Assembly (NCBI GenBank): GCA_012267415.1
Contig: JAAXGN010000089.1
Span: 1 to 64,000 of the forward strand
Length of the DNA: 64,000 bases
Reading direction: 5' to 3'
Origin: Candidatus Poribacteria bacterium
GTDB lineage: Bacteria > Poribacteria > WGA-4E > WGA-3G
Positions 18,531 to 27,563 of the stretch are shown piece after piece. The position numbers were made by a program, and so were the translations under genes. Below the pieces are notes generated by a model. It saw only the letters and a program-made list of their open reading frames with translations, made no database searches and was not told the DNA's origin. Numbering within the stretch: position 1 is the stretch's first letter; each line of letters starts with the position of its first letter.

Positions 18531-18697
18531 AGTCCCGTAGGGACGATATGTTTATAGACCATGATTGAACACCCGTTCTTTAGTCCCGTAGGGACGATAT
18601 GTACAAAATAAGGCAATAACATAAACATATCGTCCCTACGGGACTAAAGAGTTGGAGGCTACTCGTTTTCTATAAACATACCGTCCCTACGGGACTA
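18531..18697. repeat. Four GTCCCGTAGGGAC palindromes, two direct and two inverted
   Basis: Copies at about 18531-18556 and 18580-18602 read AGTCCCGTAGGGACGATATG; copies at 18619-18647 and 18671-18698 are inverted. Parts of a fifth and sixth copy, with the flank GAGGACACTAATAGATCG in inverted orientation, are at 27355-27440. This family does not obey the GTAG-before-stem rule and is separate from the others. Spacers are unequal and the arms face both ways, so this is not a CRISPR array. Confidence 0.75.
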
Positions 18698-18781
18698 AGA
18701 CGTTCTACACATTTCCTGCAATTTTCCATAATGTCAGACATTGTGCCAAAAATTTTACGCATCCACACCTACAATTGTTAC

Positions 18782-18810
18782 TTGAATAGAACTCAACTTT
18801 TAGATATAAT
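18782..18810 (+). promoter_or_regulatory. Sigma70-type promoter of trpDC
   Basis: TTGAAT (18782-18787), 17-base spacer, TATAAT (18805-18810). Transcription would start near 18817, so a TTG at 18811 cannot be the translation start; the AGGAGG site (18831-18836) and the TTG at 18844 lie inside the transcript. No leader peptide or attenuator fits in this short 5' region. Confidence 0.8.
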
Positions 18811-18843
18811 TTGTTAAGAAAGATTGTATTAGGAGGAAGAGAA

Positions 18844-19854
18844 TTGATAAGTGAAGCAATTCAGAAGGTTATTGATAGTTGCGATCTGGCTGAAAGTGAG
18901 ATGATAGCAACTATGAACGACATCATGGAGGGTGAAACCACAGATGCTCAAATTGCTTGTTTCTTGACAGCACTACGTATCAAGGGAGAAACAGTAGATG
19001 AGATAACTGGTGCAGCCCGTGTCATGCGCGATAAAGCAACACCGATACCAACGCAGCAGACTTTTCTCGTCGATACGTGTAGTACGGGAGGCACAGGTCT
19101 GCACTCGTTCAATATATCTACGACATCTGCATTCGTCGTTGCGGGTGCTGGTGTTCCCGTTGCCAAACACGGAAACAAAGGGGTCACGCGACTAAGTGGT
19201 AGTGCAAATGTTCTCATGGCTTTAGGTGTCAATATAGAAATTACACCTGAACAGGTTGGAGCGTGTATTGATAAGGTGGGGATCGGATTTATGTACGCAC
19301 CTATGTTACATAGTGCGATGAAATATGCAATCGGACCCCGTAGAGAAATTGGTATCCGAACGATTTTCAATGCTATTGGACCCTTGACGAATCCTGCCGG
19401 CGCGCAAGCACAGGTACTGGGTGTCTATTCAGAAGAACTAACTGAGGTGCATGCAAATGTGCTTAAGAATCTTGGCACTCAACATGCGTTCGTCGTCCAC
19501 GGGCATGACGGTTTAGATGAAATTACCACGACTACAACAACACAGGTTTCTGAACTCGTGAATGGTAAAGTGAAAACCTATACGTTTGATCCGACAACAC
19601 TCGGAATTCCAAAGACAACAGAATCGTCGCTACAGGGTGGAACACCAGAGGCAAACGCTGGGATAACCGAAAGTATCCTTAAGGGAAATAAAGGTCCAAA
19701 AAGAGATATAGTATTACTAAATGCTGCTGCTGCAATCGTTGCTGGTGGTAAGGCAGACAGCTTTGAACAGGGTTTAGAAATTGCTGCAAATTCTATAGAT
19801 TCTGGTCAGGCAATGGAAAAACTTGAAGGATTAAAATCGGTATCGAATCAATGA
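18844..19854 (+). CDS. trpD: Anthranilate phosphoribosyltransferase
   Basis: Joins anthranilate and PRPP in tryptophan synthesis. The PRPP-binding loop is DTCSTGGTG, followed by KHGNKGVTRLSGSANVL and PRREIGIRTIFNAIGPLTNPA, all as in TrpD. I start at the TTG at 18844 because AGGAGG lies eight bases before it and the promoter is just upstream; the product is then 336 residues. The stop overlaps trpC by four bases (ATGA), so the two pathway enzymes are coupled. The other trp genes are not in the window. Confidence 0.94.
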   Translation: MISEAIQKVIDSCDLAESEMIATMNDIMEGETTDAQIACFLTALRIKGETVDEITGAARVMRDKATPIPTQQTFLVDTCSTGGTGLHSFNISTTSAFVVAGAGVPVAKHGNKGVTRLSGSANVLMALGVNIEITPEQVGACIDKVGIGFMYAPMLHSAMKYAIGPRREIGIRTIFNAIGPLTNPAGAQAQVLGVYSEELTEVHANVLKNLGTQHAFVVHGHDGLDEITTTTTTQVSELVNGKVKTYTFDPTTLGIPKTTESSLQGGTPEANAGITESILKGNKGPKRDIVLLNAAAAIVAGGKADSFEQGLEIAANSIDSGQAMEKLEGLKSVSNQ

Positions 19855-20624
19855 TCTTAGACACAATTGTTGCACACAAACGGAAGGAGCTATTAGATGA
19901 ACAGGATCAAATCTCTCTCTCCGAACTAAAATCCAAACTTACAGATGTTCCACCAACACAGGATTTTTTTAGTGCCATCATAAACCCAAATTCCATCAAT
20001 CTGATTGCCGAAGTTAAGAAAAAATCTCCCAGTAAAGGTATTATTAGATCAGATTTTGATCCCGTACAGATTGCAAATACATACCAAGAAAACGGTGCTG
20101 CAGCCGTATCTGTGTTAACAGATAAGCATTTCTTTGATGGCAATCTAAGTTACCTATCCTCAATACGTGAAGCAGTAAATCTTCCGTTACTCAGAAAAGA
20201 CTTCACGATACATCCATATCATATCTTTCAGGCACGTGTCGCTGGAGCAGATGCTGTCCTGCTAATCGTTGCTGTGCTAACACCTGAGCAACTCAAAGAG
20301 TACATAGAGATTGCTGCATCACTTTCATTGGCGTCACTTGTTGAGGTGCATACAGAAGAAGAATTGAAGATTGCGCTGGATGCGGATGCTGCTATCATTG
20401 GTATCAACAATAGGGATCTACGTACATTCAATACGACCCTTGATACAACTTTCAAGTTACTTGAACTTATTCCTGAAGGTAAAGTAGTCGTTAGTGAAAG
20501 TGGTATCTATACGCGTGATGACGTTGAGGCTTTACGAGAAGTGGGTGTCAATGCTATTCTGGTAGGGGAATCGTTGATGCGGAGTCCGGATATAGGAGAA
20601 AAAGTTCGGGAATTGATAGGATAA
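19851..20624 (+). CDS. trpC: Indole-3-glycerol phosphate synthase
   Basis: Ring-closing step of tryptophan synthesis, 257 residues, TIM barrel. The catalytic lysine segments LIAEVKKKSPSKG and LLRKDFTIHPYHIFQARVAGADAVLLI, the GINNRDLRTF strand and VVSESGI phosphate-binding turn are all present. It starts in the ATGA overlap with trpD and is the last gene of the two-gene transcript; the next gene is on the other strand. Confidence 0.96.
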   Translation: MILDTIVAHKRKELLDEQDQISLSELKSKLTDVPPTQDFFSAIINPNSINLIAEVKKKSPSKGIIRSDFDPVQIANTYQENGAAAVSVLTDKHFFDGNLSYLSSIREAVNLPLLRKDFTIHPYHIFQARVAGADAVLLIVAVLTPEQLKEYIEIAASLSLASLVEVHTEEELKIALDADAAIIGINNRDLRTFNTTLDTTFKLLELIPEGKVVVSESGIYTRDDVEALREVGVNAILVGESLMRSPDIGEKVRELIG

Positions 20625-20642
20625 ACCACCTTATGTTTCTTG

Positions 20643-21080
20643 CTACATAGAGATAATCTCAATACCGTGTCGTTTTAGGAGGGCAGTGGTGACCCCATCG
20701 CCAGAGATAAGGGTTCCTGAAAAAGTCCCATCATATATCTTTCCACATCCACAGGAAGGACTTTTTGCTTTGAGGATGACACATTTTACACCTTGTGCTT
20801 GTACCAACTCTAATGCTTGTTGTGCACCTTTTAGGAATTCTGCTGTCTTATCGTGACCGTCTGCAGTCAACACCTTAGCCTTCCCGTCTAAGACATCATA
20901 TCCGTCGCCACCGACGATCTCAACCGGAGGTCGTGGTGTTGGCAGACCCCCTGCTTCTTCAGGACAGATTGGTATGAGATCGTGAGTCCGACTCTGTTCA
21001 ACTGCATCTTTATTCTTGCTATTTCCGCCATCGAATCTACAGTTGACGCCAAGCAGGCATGCACTTACCGCTACTTTCAT
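20643..21080 (-). CDS. DUF523 family protein
   Basis: Small cysteine-containing cytosolic protein of the DUF523 family, 145 residues from the chosen start. The family marks are SACLLGVNCRFDGG at the N-terminus, CPEEAGGLPTPRPPVEI in the middle and KAKSPSCGCGKIYDGTFSG near the end; four or five cysteines may bind metal or an Fe-S cluster, but the function is not known to me. The ATG at 21080 lies in a four-base ATGA overlap with the birA stop, which decides the start over an upstream in-frame ATG at 21095. Confidence 0.88.
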   Translation of the reverse strand: MKVAVSACLLGVNCRFDGGNSKNKDAVEQSRTHDLIPICPEEAGGLPTPRPPVEIVGGDGYDVLDGKAKVLTADGHDKTAEFLKGAQQALELVQAQGVKCVILKAKSPSCGCGKIYDGTFSGTLISGDGVTTALLKRHGIEIISM

Positions 21081-21751
21081 TCTTTTTCTTCCCATACTTT
21101 GACTGCTTTCGCAATTCTTTCTGTTTCACCGGTTTTGAGATGGAGATAGTTTACCTCAAGCTTCTCCAGAATGGTTAGCAGTAGGATTCTTCGCGAAACC
21201 TTGATCTTGTTATCGCTTGATGCAGCAATTGACACTGACGTTGCTTTTTCTCTCAGTTTCTTGGGTAATTCAGATTGAGTTGTGTTGACATTAACGCCGA
21301 AACCTAAGACGAAAAAAGGGATGTGATTGCTGTCATATTGCATCTCAGTAAGAACACCCGCAACTTTCTTGCGTGATATTCTTACATCATTTGGATGTTT
21401 GATACGCGCTGCAAGACCTGTAAGTTCATTGATCGCCTGTGCAATAGATAGTGCACCGATCAGATTTGGTAGATGTACTTGGTCATGCTTAAGTCTATGT
21501 CTGAAGATGACTGATGCAAGTATACATTTATTTTTTGGTGCTTCCCATATTCTTCCGTATCGTCCACGACCTGTCGTTTGATGTTCCGCAATAATCAATG
21601 TTCCCTCTTTAACTGCTTGTAGTTTCCCGTTCTTTTTTGCGCAGTCGTTTGTTGATGTGATTTCTGTAAAATATACAATATGTGGTTTACCGATGATCTC
21701 TGTTTTCAGACCTTTACGAATAGCGTTAATATTGAGCAAATTAATCACCAA
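21077..21751 (-). CDS. birA: Biotin--[acetyl-CoA-carboxylase] ligase
   Basis: Attaches biotin to the acetyl-CoA carboxylase carrier protein. The 224-residue protein has the catalytic core only: TESTSTN-like start (FTEITSTND), the biotinyl-AMP loop GRGRYGR (61-67), KHPNDVRISRKKVAGVLTE (KHPND where most enzymes have KWPND). No N-terminal helix-turn-helix is present, so it is a monofunctional ligase and not a repressor. It is translationally coupled to DUF523. Confidence 0.93.
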   Translation of the reverse strand: MVINLLNINAIRKGLKTEIIGKPHIVYFTEITSTNDCAKKNGKLQAVKEGTLIIAEHQTTGRGRYGRIWEAPKNKCILASVIFRHRLKHDQVHLPNLIGALSIAQAINELTGLAARIKHPNDVRISRKKVAGVLTEMQYDSNHIPFFVLGFGVNVNTTQSELPKKLREKATSVSIAASSDNKIKVSRRILLLTILEKLEVNYLHLKTGETERIAKAVKVWEEKE

Positions 21752-21759
21752 CGGAATGC

Positions 21760-21813
21760 GGGCGAGGGAACCTCGCTCCCACGAATGACGGGCGAGGGAA
21801 CCTCGCCCCTACG
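21760..21813. repeat. Two REP palindromes upstream of birA
   Basis: Direct copies of GGGCGAGGGAACCTCGCCC (second copy 21790-21808; first copy has CTCCC at its right end) each followed by CTACG or CCACG. They lie in the 92 bases between birA and the TPR gene. Confidence 0.75.
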
Positions 21814-21843
21814 GAATACGGACACATATTGTTCCATGAGATA

Positions 21844-24717
21844 CTAATTTCCACCAAGTTTCTTCAGATGTTTCTCTGCCTCAAGCTTCCACTGTTCCGG
21901 TGGATCTAATTTAAGGAACGTCTTCCATTGCGCTTTAGCCAGTTCGTATCTTTCAGTATATTCATACATCAGAGCGAGGTTAAAATTCGCTGTTAGATTG
22001 CTGGACTCCAGTTGTAATGCACGCTCAAACTGTTCCGATGCTTGCCCCAACCTATCCATACTGTATAAGACATTTGCATATACAATAATGGTATTGACAT
22101 GTTTGCCGTTTAGCGCAAGTGCCTTTTCCAAGGTTGCTTTTGCTTTATTGAGTTCCATCTCAGAATTATAGTAGAGATCTCCGAGACGTTGGTAAGCCGT
22201 TGTTGCTTTGTCATCTATCGCTATCTCTTTTTCATAGAGTTGTATCGCTTTTTTCCAATCTTTTTCGCGTTCTGCCAGTTTACCAAGCTCGGTGTGAACA
22301 CCTTTATATTTCGGGTTCAACTGAATGACCTTTTGAAAGTTTTCCTCTGCCAGTTCGAAATCATCTATCCATACTTGTAACGTTCCCATTTGAAAGTATG
22401 CATCAACGAAATCAGGTTTTAGCATGACAACCTGTTTAAAATCTTCTATTATCTGCGCACTCAGATAGAGTTCCTCTCCTATCCGTTTATAGCGATTCGT
22501 GATCATTGCGCGTTTAAAGTAAGCATCAACGAAATCAGGTTTCAGCGCAATTGTGTCAGTATATGCTTTCACTGCCATTGCTGCATGTTTGTGATAATTT
22601 TCCAGTGATGCTGCTTTCTCATCAAGTAGCAGCGCATAATTGTAGTGCCATTCAAAATGTTCTGGATCATGTTCGTTTGCTAATCCGTAGTGATGCAGTG
22701 CTTGCTGTAGATTCTCTTCTCTGTTCTCCTCAGGTCCTTTCTTGAAACGTTTTTCAAATATAGTTGCAAGTTTGTGATGTATAGCTGGATGATTCGGTTC
22801 AAGTATTAACGCAGGTTGATAAACGCGGATCATATTGTCTTCGTCTTGTCGTTTTTCATAGATACCACCGAGACGGAAGAACGGTTCAGGATTGTCAGGA
22901 TTTAATTCAATTGTTTTCTCAAAATAGACGATTGCCTTGTTGATATCTTCTCTGTTCTGATACATCAGACCAATCTGATATTGTGCTTTGACATTGTCTG
23001 GTTCAATTCGAACAGTTTCGAGTAATGAAGATAAGGCAGCATCAGACTGATTCAGAGCAAGGTACGCGAGTGCCGAATTGTAATGCGCTTGTGCATCGTT
23101 TGCGTTCAATGCGATGACTCTCTTCAAGGTATCTATGACCAACTGATGGGATTCCTTCTCTTGATAGATATCCACCATTTTGTAAAGCACATCTGTGCGA
23201 TTGGCATCTAATTGGAGAGTCTTTTCATAATATATGAGTGCGTTATCTTTATCATCTTTCGCATCGTAGGATTGTCCCAACAGATATGTCGCATCAACGT
23301 CTTTTGGATAAAGGATGAGATGAATGCTTAAAGGTTCAATTGCGCCTTCATAGTTTTCTGCTTCATAAGCATCCTTACCTTCATTTATGAAGCGATTGGC
23401 TAATGTAGGATTCAGTTCAAGTGCGCGCTGATAGTTCTTTGATGCATTCGTCAAATCGTTTTGTTTACGATACAGATCACCTAACTTTAGGTAGGTATCA
23501 TTAAAATGTCCTTCTGGAAGTTCCATTTCTAAATAACCGGGGTCAACTTCAACGATCTCAAGCGTTTTATTATAGTGTTCTATAGCCTTTTCCGGATTTC
23601 CAGAATCTGCTTCAATCTTACCCATGTAGAAGTGAGAACGTGGATCATCGGGAAGGACAGCCATCGCTTTATCCATAATGATACGTGCTTCAGCAACCCC
23701 AATTTTACCAACGAAATGTGGTCGCAAAGCATCAAAGAAACTGTCCTTGAGTGTCGGATCAAATTCGATTGCATTTTTATAGTGGACAACTGCGGTATCC
23801 GTGTCCCCTTGAGCGTATAGTTCATCTGCTACAGCGAGGTGTGCGGGTCCGTAGTTGGGATCTATTTCAAGCGTCCGATGATACAACTGAATAGCACCAT
23901 CAGGATTGTCAGCCTCAGCAAAAATATCCGCAAGTTCAAAGACATCTGTTGCAGTATACGGTTGATATTCAGCGGATTTCTGATATTCCATCAACGCATC
24001 GTCAAAAAAACCTTCCATTGCAAGCACTTGTCCAAGTTTGACATAAGCAGGTGCAAACTTTCGGTTATTCTGAATAGCGCGTTCAAAAGTCTCGCGTGCC
24101 ATATTCACGTTTCCTTGATCAAGGTATACGAGACCTATACCGTATACGGGGTATACCCACTTCGGATTTATTGCTTGTGCAGTTTCAAAAGAGTTGAGTG
24201 CTTCAGCATGTTCTCCTTTTTTGATCTGGATTTCGCCAATGTAGTAATACGCAGGATAGTATTTAGGGTTTAGTGAGAGGCTGGTTTGAAATTTAGTCAG
24301 TGCTTCGTCATATTTCTGCTGTCTCTGATAAATTGCCCCGAGACTATAATGTGCCCAAAACATAGAAGGATCAAGTGTAATTGCAGTTTTGAAATGAGTT
24401 TCAGCATTCTCTATTGCTTCTCTGTTCTCTTTCTCTTCTGTCAATGCATAAGCATATCCTAATGCATAAATAAAAGCTGCATCGTCTGTCCGATTGACCT
24501 TTTCTATTTCGTATAGTTGTATAAGTTCAGCAAGGTGTCCCTTTCCACGCCAATCAGTGATGAAGTCACGATGTCTATTAACCCAATCATTTTTAGCTGA
24601 CAGAACTTTTTCAAATCCCTTTTTCATATCTTGTTCCCATTCCTCTTGGGAAAAGGATGTCATAACAGTAGCGACTAATGTTATATAGATTATGAAGAGT
24701 GCGGTTATTCTTTTCAT
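21844..24717 (-). CDS. Large secreted TPR protein
   Basis: A 957-residue exported protein: signal peptide (cleavage likely after SFS or nearby, residue 22-24), then tetratricopeptide repeats from about residue 60 to the end, roughly twenty by eye, recognisable by the recurring A..Y..LG..Y, A...Y..A..L.P pattern. TPR arrays bind other proteins; here it is likely a periplasmic or outer-membrane scaffold. GAGGAG precedes the ATG. It is transcribed alone or ahead of birA-DUF523. Function beyond scaffold cannot be stated. Confidence 0.88.
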   Translation of the reverse strand: MKRITALFIIYITLVATVMTSFSQEEWEQDMKKGFEKVLSAKNDWVNRHRDFITDWRGKGHLAELIQLYEIEKVNRTDDAAFIYALGYAYALTEEKENREAIENAETHFKTAITLDPSMFWAHYSLGAIYQRQQKYDEALTKFQTSLSLNPKYYPAYYYIGEIQIKKGEHAEALNSFETAQAINPKWVYPVYGIGLVYLDQGNVNMARETFERAIQNNRKFAPAYVKLGQVLAMEGFFDDALMEYQKSAEYQPYTATDVFELADIFAEADNPDGAIQLYHRTLEIDPNYGPAHLAVADELYAQGDTDTAVVHYKNAIEFDPTLKDSFFDALRPHFVGKIGVAEARIIMDKAMAVLPDDPRSHFYMGKIEADSGNPEKAIEHYNKTLEIVEVDPGYLEMELPEGHFNDTYLKLGDLYRKQNDLTNASKNYQRALELNPTLANRFINEGKDAYEAENYEGAIEPLSIHLILYPKDVDATYLLGQSYDAKDDKDNALIYYEKTLQLDANRTDVLYKMVDIYQEKESHQLVIDTLKRVIALNANDAQAHYNSALAYLALNQSDAALSSLLETVRIEPDNVKAQYQIGLMYQNREDINKAIVYFEKTIELNPDNPEPFFRLGGIYEKRQDEDNMIRVYQPALILEPNHPAIHHKLATIFEKRFKKGPEENREENLQQALHHYGLANEHDPEHFEWHYNYALLLDEKAASLENYHKHAAMAVKAYTDTIALKPDFVDAYFKRAMITNRYKRIGEELYLSAQIIEDFKQVVMLKPDFVDAYFQMGTLQVWIDDFELAEENFQKVIQLNPKYKGVHTELGKLAEREKDWKKAIQLYEKEIAIDDKATTAYQRLGDLYYNSEMELNKAKATLEKALALNGKHVNTIIVYANVLYSMDRLGQASEQFERALQLESSNLTANFNLALMYEYTERYELAKAQWKTFLKLDPPEQWKLEAEKHLKKLGGN

Positions 24718-24800
24718 TGTCTTCTCCTCTCGCCTTCCATATTTCTGTATTAGAGTTTCTTAAGCAAGTTTGAATATTAAATTTGCAGGTGGCACGTTGA

Positions 24801-24862
24801 TGACGGGCGGGGAAACCCCGCCCCTACGATGAGTCTTATCAGATGAATTACCCAAACATTTT
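24801..24862. repeat. REP palindrome plus ATGAAGATTAAAAAA tract at rbsK 3' end
   Basis: GGGCGGGGAAACCCCGCCC (24805-24823) followed by CTACG, then GATGAGTCTTATCAG and a tract that on the minus strand reads GAAGATTAAAAAATGTTTGG. The same composite order occurs at 16471-16551. The GAAGATTAA part supplies the last two codons and stop of the sugar kinase gene. Confidence 0.7.
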
Positions 24863-25804
24863 TTAATCTTCATTATAAGAAAGGATTTCCTTGATTCTTT
24901 CTCGTGTTGGCATTGATGGTGTTGCACCGAGTGTTGTTACTGCGGTTGCACCTGCAGCGTTTGCAAATTTCACTGCTTCAATCAACGGTTTATCCTCTGC
25001 AAGTGCAGTTGCCAATGCGCCGCTGAATGCATCTCCTGCTCCTGTTGTGTCCACGACTTCAACTGCAATTGCGGGTATGCGGGTCGTCTGTGATTGTGTA
25101 TATATCAATACGCCTTGTTCCCCAAGTGTTAAGACAACAGCAGAGATCCCATCGGATGCAATCTGAGATTGTAATGCTTTAGCAGCTGCAACCCCTTCCT
25201 CTGGTGTGCTAACAGCACATCCAGATAACACACCTGCTTCCACTTCGTTAGGTTTCAGGATATCCACCTGAGATAAGAGACTTGCTGGCAGCGGACGTGC
25301 GGGTGCCGGGTCAAGGATAACTATCGTCTCATTCGCTTTAGCAATCTCTATTGCGTGTTCTGAAGTATCAATCGGTGTTTCTAATTGTAACAGCAAAACA
25401 TCAGCTTCTGCAATACTATTTTTAGCGACATCTATATCCGCGGGTGTCAGACGCATATTTGCGCGTGGTACCACGATGATGCTGTTTTCACCATCCGGTT
25501 CAACGACTATCGTTGCGACGCCGGTGCCAGCTTCAGCATCGGTCTTGATAAATTCGCTGTTGATATTTTCAGAATCTATTGCGGATTGGAGTATATCAGC
25601 GAAAGGGTCATCACCTATTTTTGCGATGAGTGTAACATCTGCTCCCAGACGTGCTGCAGCTGTGGCTTGATTGAAACCTTTCCCACCGGTGAAGATGTCA
25701 AATGCGTTTCCGATGAGTGTTTCACCTTTGATAGGCATCCGTTCCGCGCGTAAGACGAGGTCAATGTTTGCACTGCCAACGACGGTGACTTTTGGATGGC
25801 GCAT
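24863..25804 (-). CDS. rbsK: PfkB-family sugar kinase, ribokinase-like
   Basis: Phosphorylates a sugar, probably ribose, with ATP. The 313-residue protein has the PfkB signatures: N-terminal GSANIDLVLRAERMPIKGETL, GGKGFNQATAAARLGADV, and C-terminal DTTGAGDAFSGALATAL with the catalytic aspartate and anion hole. Length and motifs fit ribokinase best, but other pentose or nucleoside kinases share them. AAGGA precedes the ATG and TATAAT lies at 25837-25842 on the minus strand. A ribose-type permease gene is at 34574-35683. The stop lies in a dispersed repeat. Confidence 0.88.
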   Translation of the reverse strand: MRHPKVTVVGSANIDLVLRAERMPIKGETLIGNAFDIFTGGKGFNQATAAARLGADVTLIAKIGDDPFADILQSAIDSENINSEFIKTDAEAGTGVATIVVEPDGENSIIVVPRANMRLTPADIDVAKNSIAEADVLLLQLETPIDTSEHAIEIAKANETIVILDPAPARPLPASLLSQVDILKPNEVEAGVLSGCAVSTPEEGVAAAKALQSQIASDGISAVVLTLGEQGVLIYTQSQTTRIPAIAVEVVDTTGAGDAFSGALATALAEDKPLIEAVKFANAAGATAVTTLGATPSMPTRERIKEILSYNED

Positions 25805-25836
25805 CCGTATTTCAATCCTTCTCAGTAAGGCTTATG

Positions 25837-25842
25837 ATTATA
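25837..25842 (-). promoter_or_regulatory. -10 box of rbsK
   Basis: Minus-strand TATAAT with upstream CCATCAAG, giving a leader of about 27 bases. The tract CCATCAAGTATAATCA is identical upstream of the Rpn gene (26779-26784). No good -35 is visible here. Confidence 0.5.
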
Positions 25843-25874
25843 CTTGATGGAAGGTAATGAAAAATAAACCCGAT

Positions 25875-26744
25875 TTATGTTTCCGTTGCGTTTAATTCTT
25901 GCAAGAACACCTCAACACTGGGTGTATCAATTGCATTATTAAGCAGTTCTGTTAAATAGTCAATATCCAGAACAGATTCAAGTCCTTGGGCAACTGGATT
26001 CACATCGCTATTTGGAAAACGTTTTGTAAGTACAGTCAGGATATTCTTGATGGAGTTTTCCCGAGCACCCCGCTGTATAACTAGTTCGTAGAATGGAGAT
26101 TCTTGCATAATGTCCTCCGATATGAGTTTCTGAAACAGTGTAGGATCATGGACTAAACCACCCAGTAGAGAAAGTGCAAACAACAGCGTCCCGCGCGTCT
26201 TTGTATCAACTGGAGCAGATTCTATCTTCTCAACACACTCTTGCAGCCATGCTTCTGTTGTCATGTCCTTGGGTGGATTCATCAAGGACATAAATGGTAA
26301 GAGTCCAACCATTTCTGAATCCAAAAATGAATCACCATCTAACTTAGAAAACTGAATCACCTGATACATAAACTGCAAACCAAAATCATCATTTCCATAC
26401 CTATATCCACCTGGGTCATTATGTCCAGCATTTGGACTTAGATATAACACGACAGAATACACTGGCAGTTCATACCGTAGTAGGAGTGCACTTGCATAGG
26501 ACAATACGCGGAGCGGCATCGGTTTATCTCTACTATCCTCAGTTTGCACCTCTATATGAAGAAGGACTGTCTGGTTCTGCCATAGCACTTTATAGCTCAT
26601 GTCATTGCGATGAACCTTTATCGTCTGTTGTTCAGTGTCAAGTGTTTCTAAGACTTGGACATCGGTTGTCCCAAAAGATAACGATGCAAACTCAACTGCA
26701 AACCGATCCATCAGATGTTTTATAATTTCATCATATTGCGCCAT
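25875..26744 (-). CDS. Rpn/transposase_31-type PD-(D/E)XK nuclease
   Basis: A 289-residue protein of the recombination-promoting nuclease (Rpn, PDDEXK) group, formerly called putative transposases. The likely catalytic residues are D48 (HRNDMSYKVLW) and E65-x-Q67 (LLHIEVQTED), the E-x-Q form seen in this group. Middle segments PLRVLSYASALLLRY and VVLYLSPNAGH are typical; the C-terminal part ends in repeats of short helices (RGARENSIKNIL, LTELLNNAIDTPSVEVF). A strong promoter lies at 26779-26808. A decayed second copy follows upstream at 26938-27429. Confidence 0.82.
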   Translation of the reverse strand: MAQYDEIIKHLMDRFAVEFASLSFGTTDVQVLETLDTEQQTIKVHRNDMSYKVLWQNQTVLLHIEVQTEDSRDKPMPLRVLSYASALLLRYELPVYSVVLYLSPNAGHNDPGGYRYGNDDFGLQFMYQVIQFSKLDGDSFLDSEMVGLLPFMSLMNPPKDMTTEAWLQECVEKIESAPVDTKTRGTLLFALSLLGGLVHDPTLFQKLISEDIMQESPFYELVIQRGARENSIKNILTVLTKRFPNSDVNPVAQGLESVLDIDYLTELLNNAIDTPSVEVFLQELNATET

Positions 26745-26778
26745 GTTAAGTCGTATACTTTCCCTATAGTTTTTATTG

Positions 26779-26808
26779 ATTATACTTGATGGGAGGGTGG
26801 TTTGTCAA
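26779..26808 (-). promoter_or_regulatory. Sigma70-type promoter of Rpn gene
   Basis: Minus strand: TTGACA (26803-26808), 18-base spacer, TATAAT (26779-26784). Both boxes are perfect. Predicted transcription start near 26772, leader about 28 bases. Confidence 0.8.
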
Positions 26809-26849
26809 GTTGAGTTTTTTTGGATGAGTGTTGCGTTTCTGCCACCGAT

Positions 26850-26897
26850 TTTGTCTGAATCGCGGATTACACAGAGAACACGGAGGACGCGGAAGGG
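26850..26897. repeat. Core of MITE family 3 without clear ends
   Basis: TTTGTCTGAATCGCGGATTA and GAACACGGAGGACGCGGAAG match the internal tract of the elements at 18219 and 58826. I do not see both inverted ends here, so this is a fragment. It lies between the Rpn gene and its decayed copy. Confidence 0.6.
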
Positions 26898-26937
26898 TGT
26901 TTTGGGAGGGTTCCTGAATTTGTCTGAACCAGGATTT

Positions 26938-27429
26938 TCAGGATAAGAGGGGACTGTACCAGTTTACATTTCCGCTCCGTTTTGCTTGTAAAAAATCTTC
27001 AACACTGGGTGTATGGACGGCTCTACGGTGCAGCTCTGTCAGATGCTCAAGGTCCAATATAGATTCAAGTGCCTGTGCTACGGATTGCAAATCGCTCTGC
27101 GGAAACCGTTCGGTTAGCACAGACTGAATATTATTGATGGAATTTTCACGCGCACCTTGTTCACTATATTTCTGAATTAAGTGTTCAATAAAAGGAGATT
27201 CTTGCATCATTTCCTCCGATCCCTCTTTCCAGCATTTGGACTTAGGTATATCACCACTGAATACACAGGATGTTATGACGTAGGTATAGTTAGCTTGCAT
27301 AAGCGAGGACACACAACGGCATCGGTTTATCTCTACTATCCTCGGTTTGCACCTCAATCCCATAGGAACGAAATGTTTATAGATTAGGATTGAACACCAT
27401 TTCTTTAGTCCCGTAGGGACTGAGGACAC
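26938..27429 (-). pseudogene. Decayed, internally deleted copy of Rpn nuclease
   Basis: The last 95 codons of this frame (EMMQESPFIEHLIQ onward, ARENSINNIQSVLTERFPQSD, LTELHRRAVHTPSVEDFLQ) match the C-terminal third of the intact Rpn protein. Upstream, DNA at about 27228-27352 matches 26429-26556 of the intact gene (ATTTGGACTTAGATATAAC, GGCATCGGTTTATCTCTACT) but out of frame, and about 300 bases between the two blocks are missing. The catalytic part is lost. The frame then runs into the GTCCCGTAGGGAC repeat, which gives its apparent start. Confidence 0.8.
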
Positions 27430-27440
27430 TAATAGATCGG
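27355..27440. repeat. GTCCCGTAGGGAC family remnants
   Basis: A perfect TAGTCCCGTAGGGAC at 27406-27420 is followed by TGAGGACACTAATAGATCG, the exact inverted match of the flank at 18515-18532. A degenerate copy (CAATCCCATAGGAACGAAAT) is at 27354-27373. The two loci share about 85 bases in inverted orientation. Confidence 0.7.
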
Positions 27441-27563
27441 AATTATTTGCTTAAATTGCCGATTATGGTGAAAAAGCATTTACACAACCGTTTGACTCAA
27501 GCGTGTAAAGTTTTTGGCATGACGTCATGATGAACGTCATACTGCACAAAAAAGTATCTGCTC

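Noticed and set aside
18531..18697. Possible CRISPR array (four similar repeats)
   Set aside because: Repeats face in both directions, spacers are unequal, the unit is a short palindrome, and no cas genes are near.
21844..24717. Small plus-strand frames inside the TPR gene (up to 144 residues)
   Set aside because: They are opposite-strand frames within a clearly coding TPR array and show no family features.
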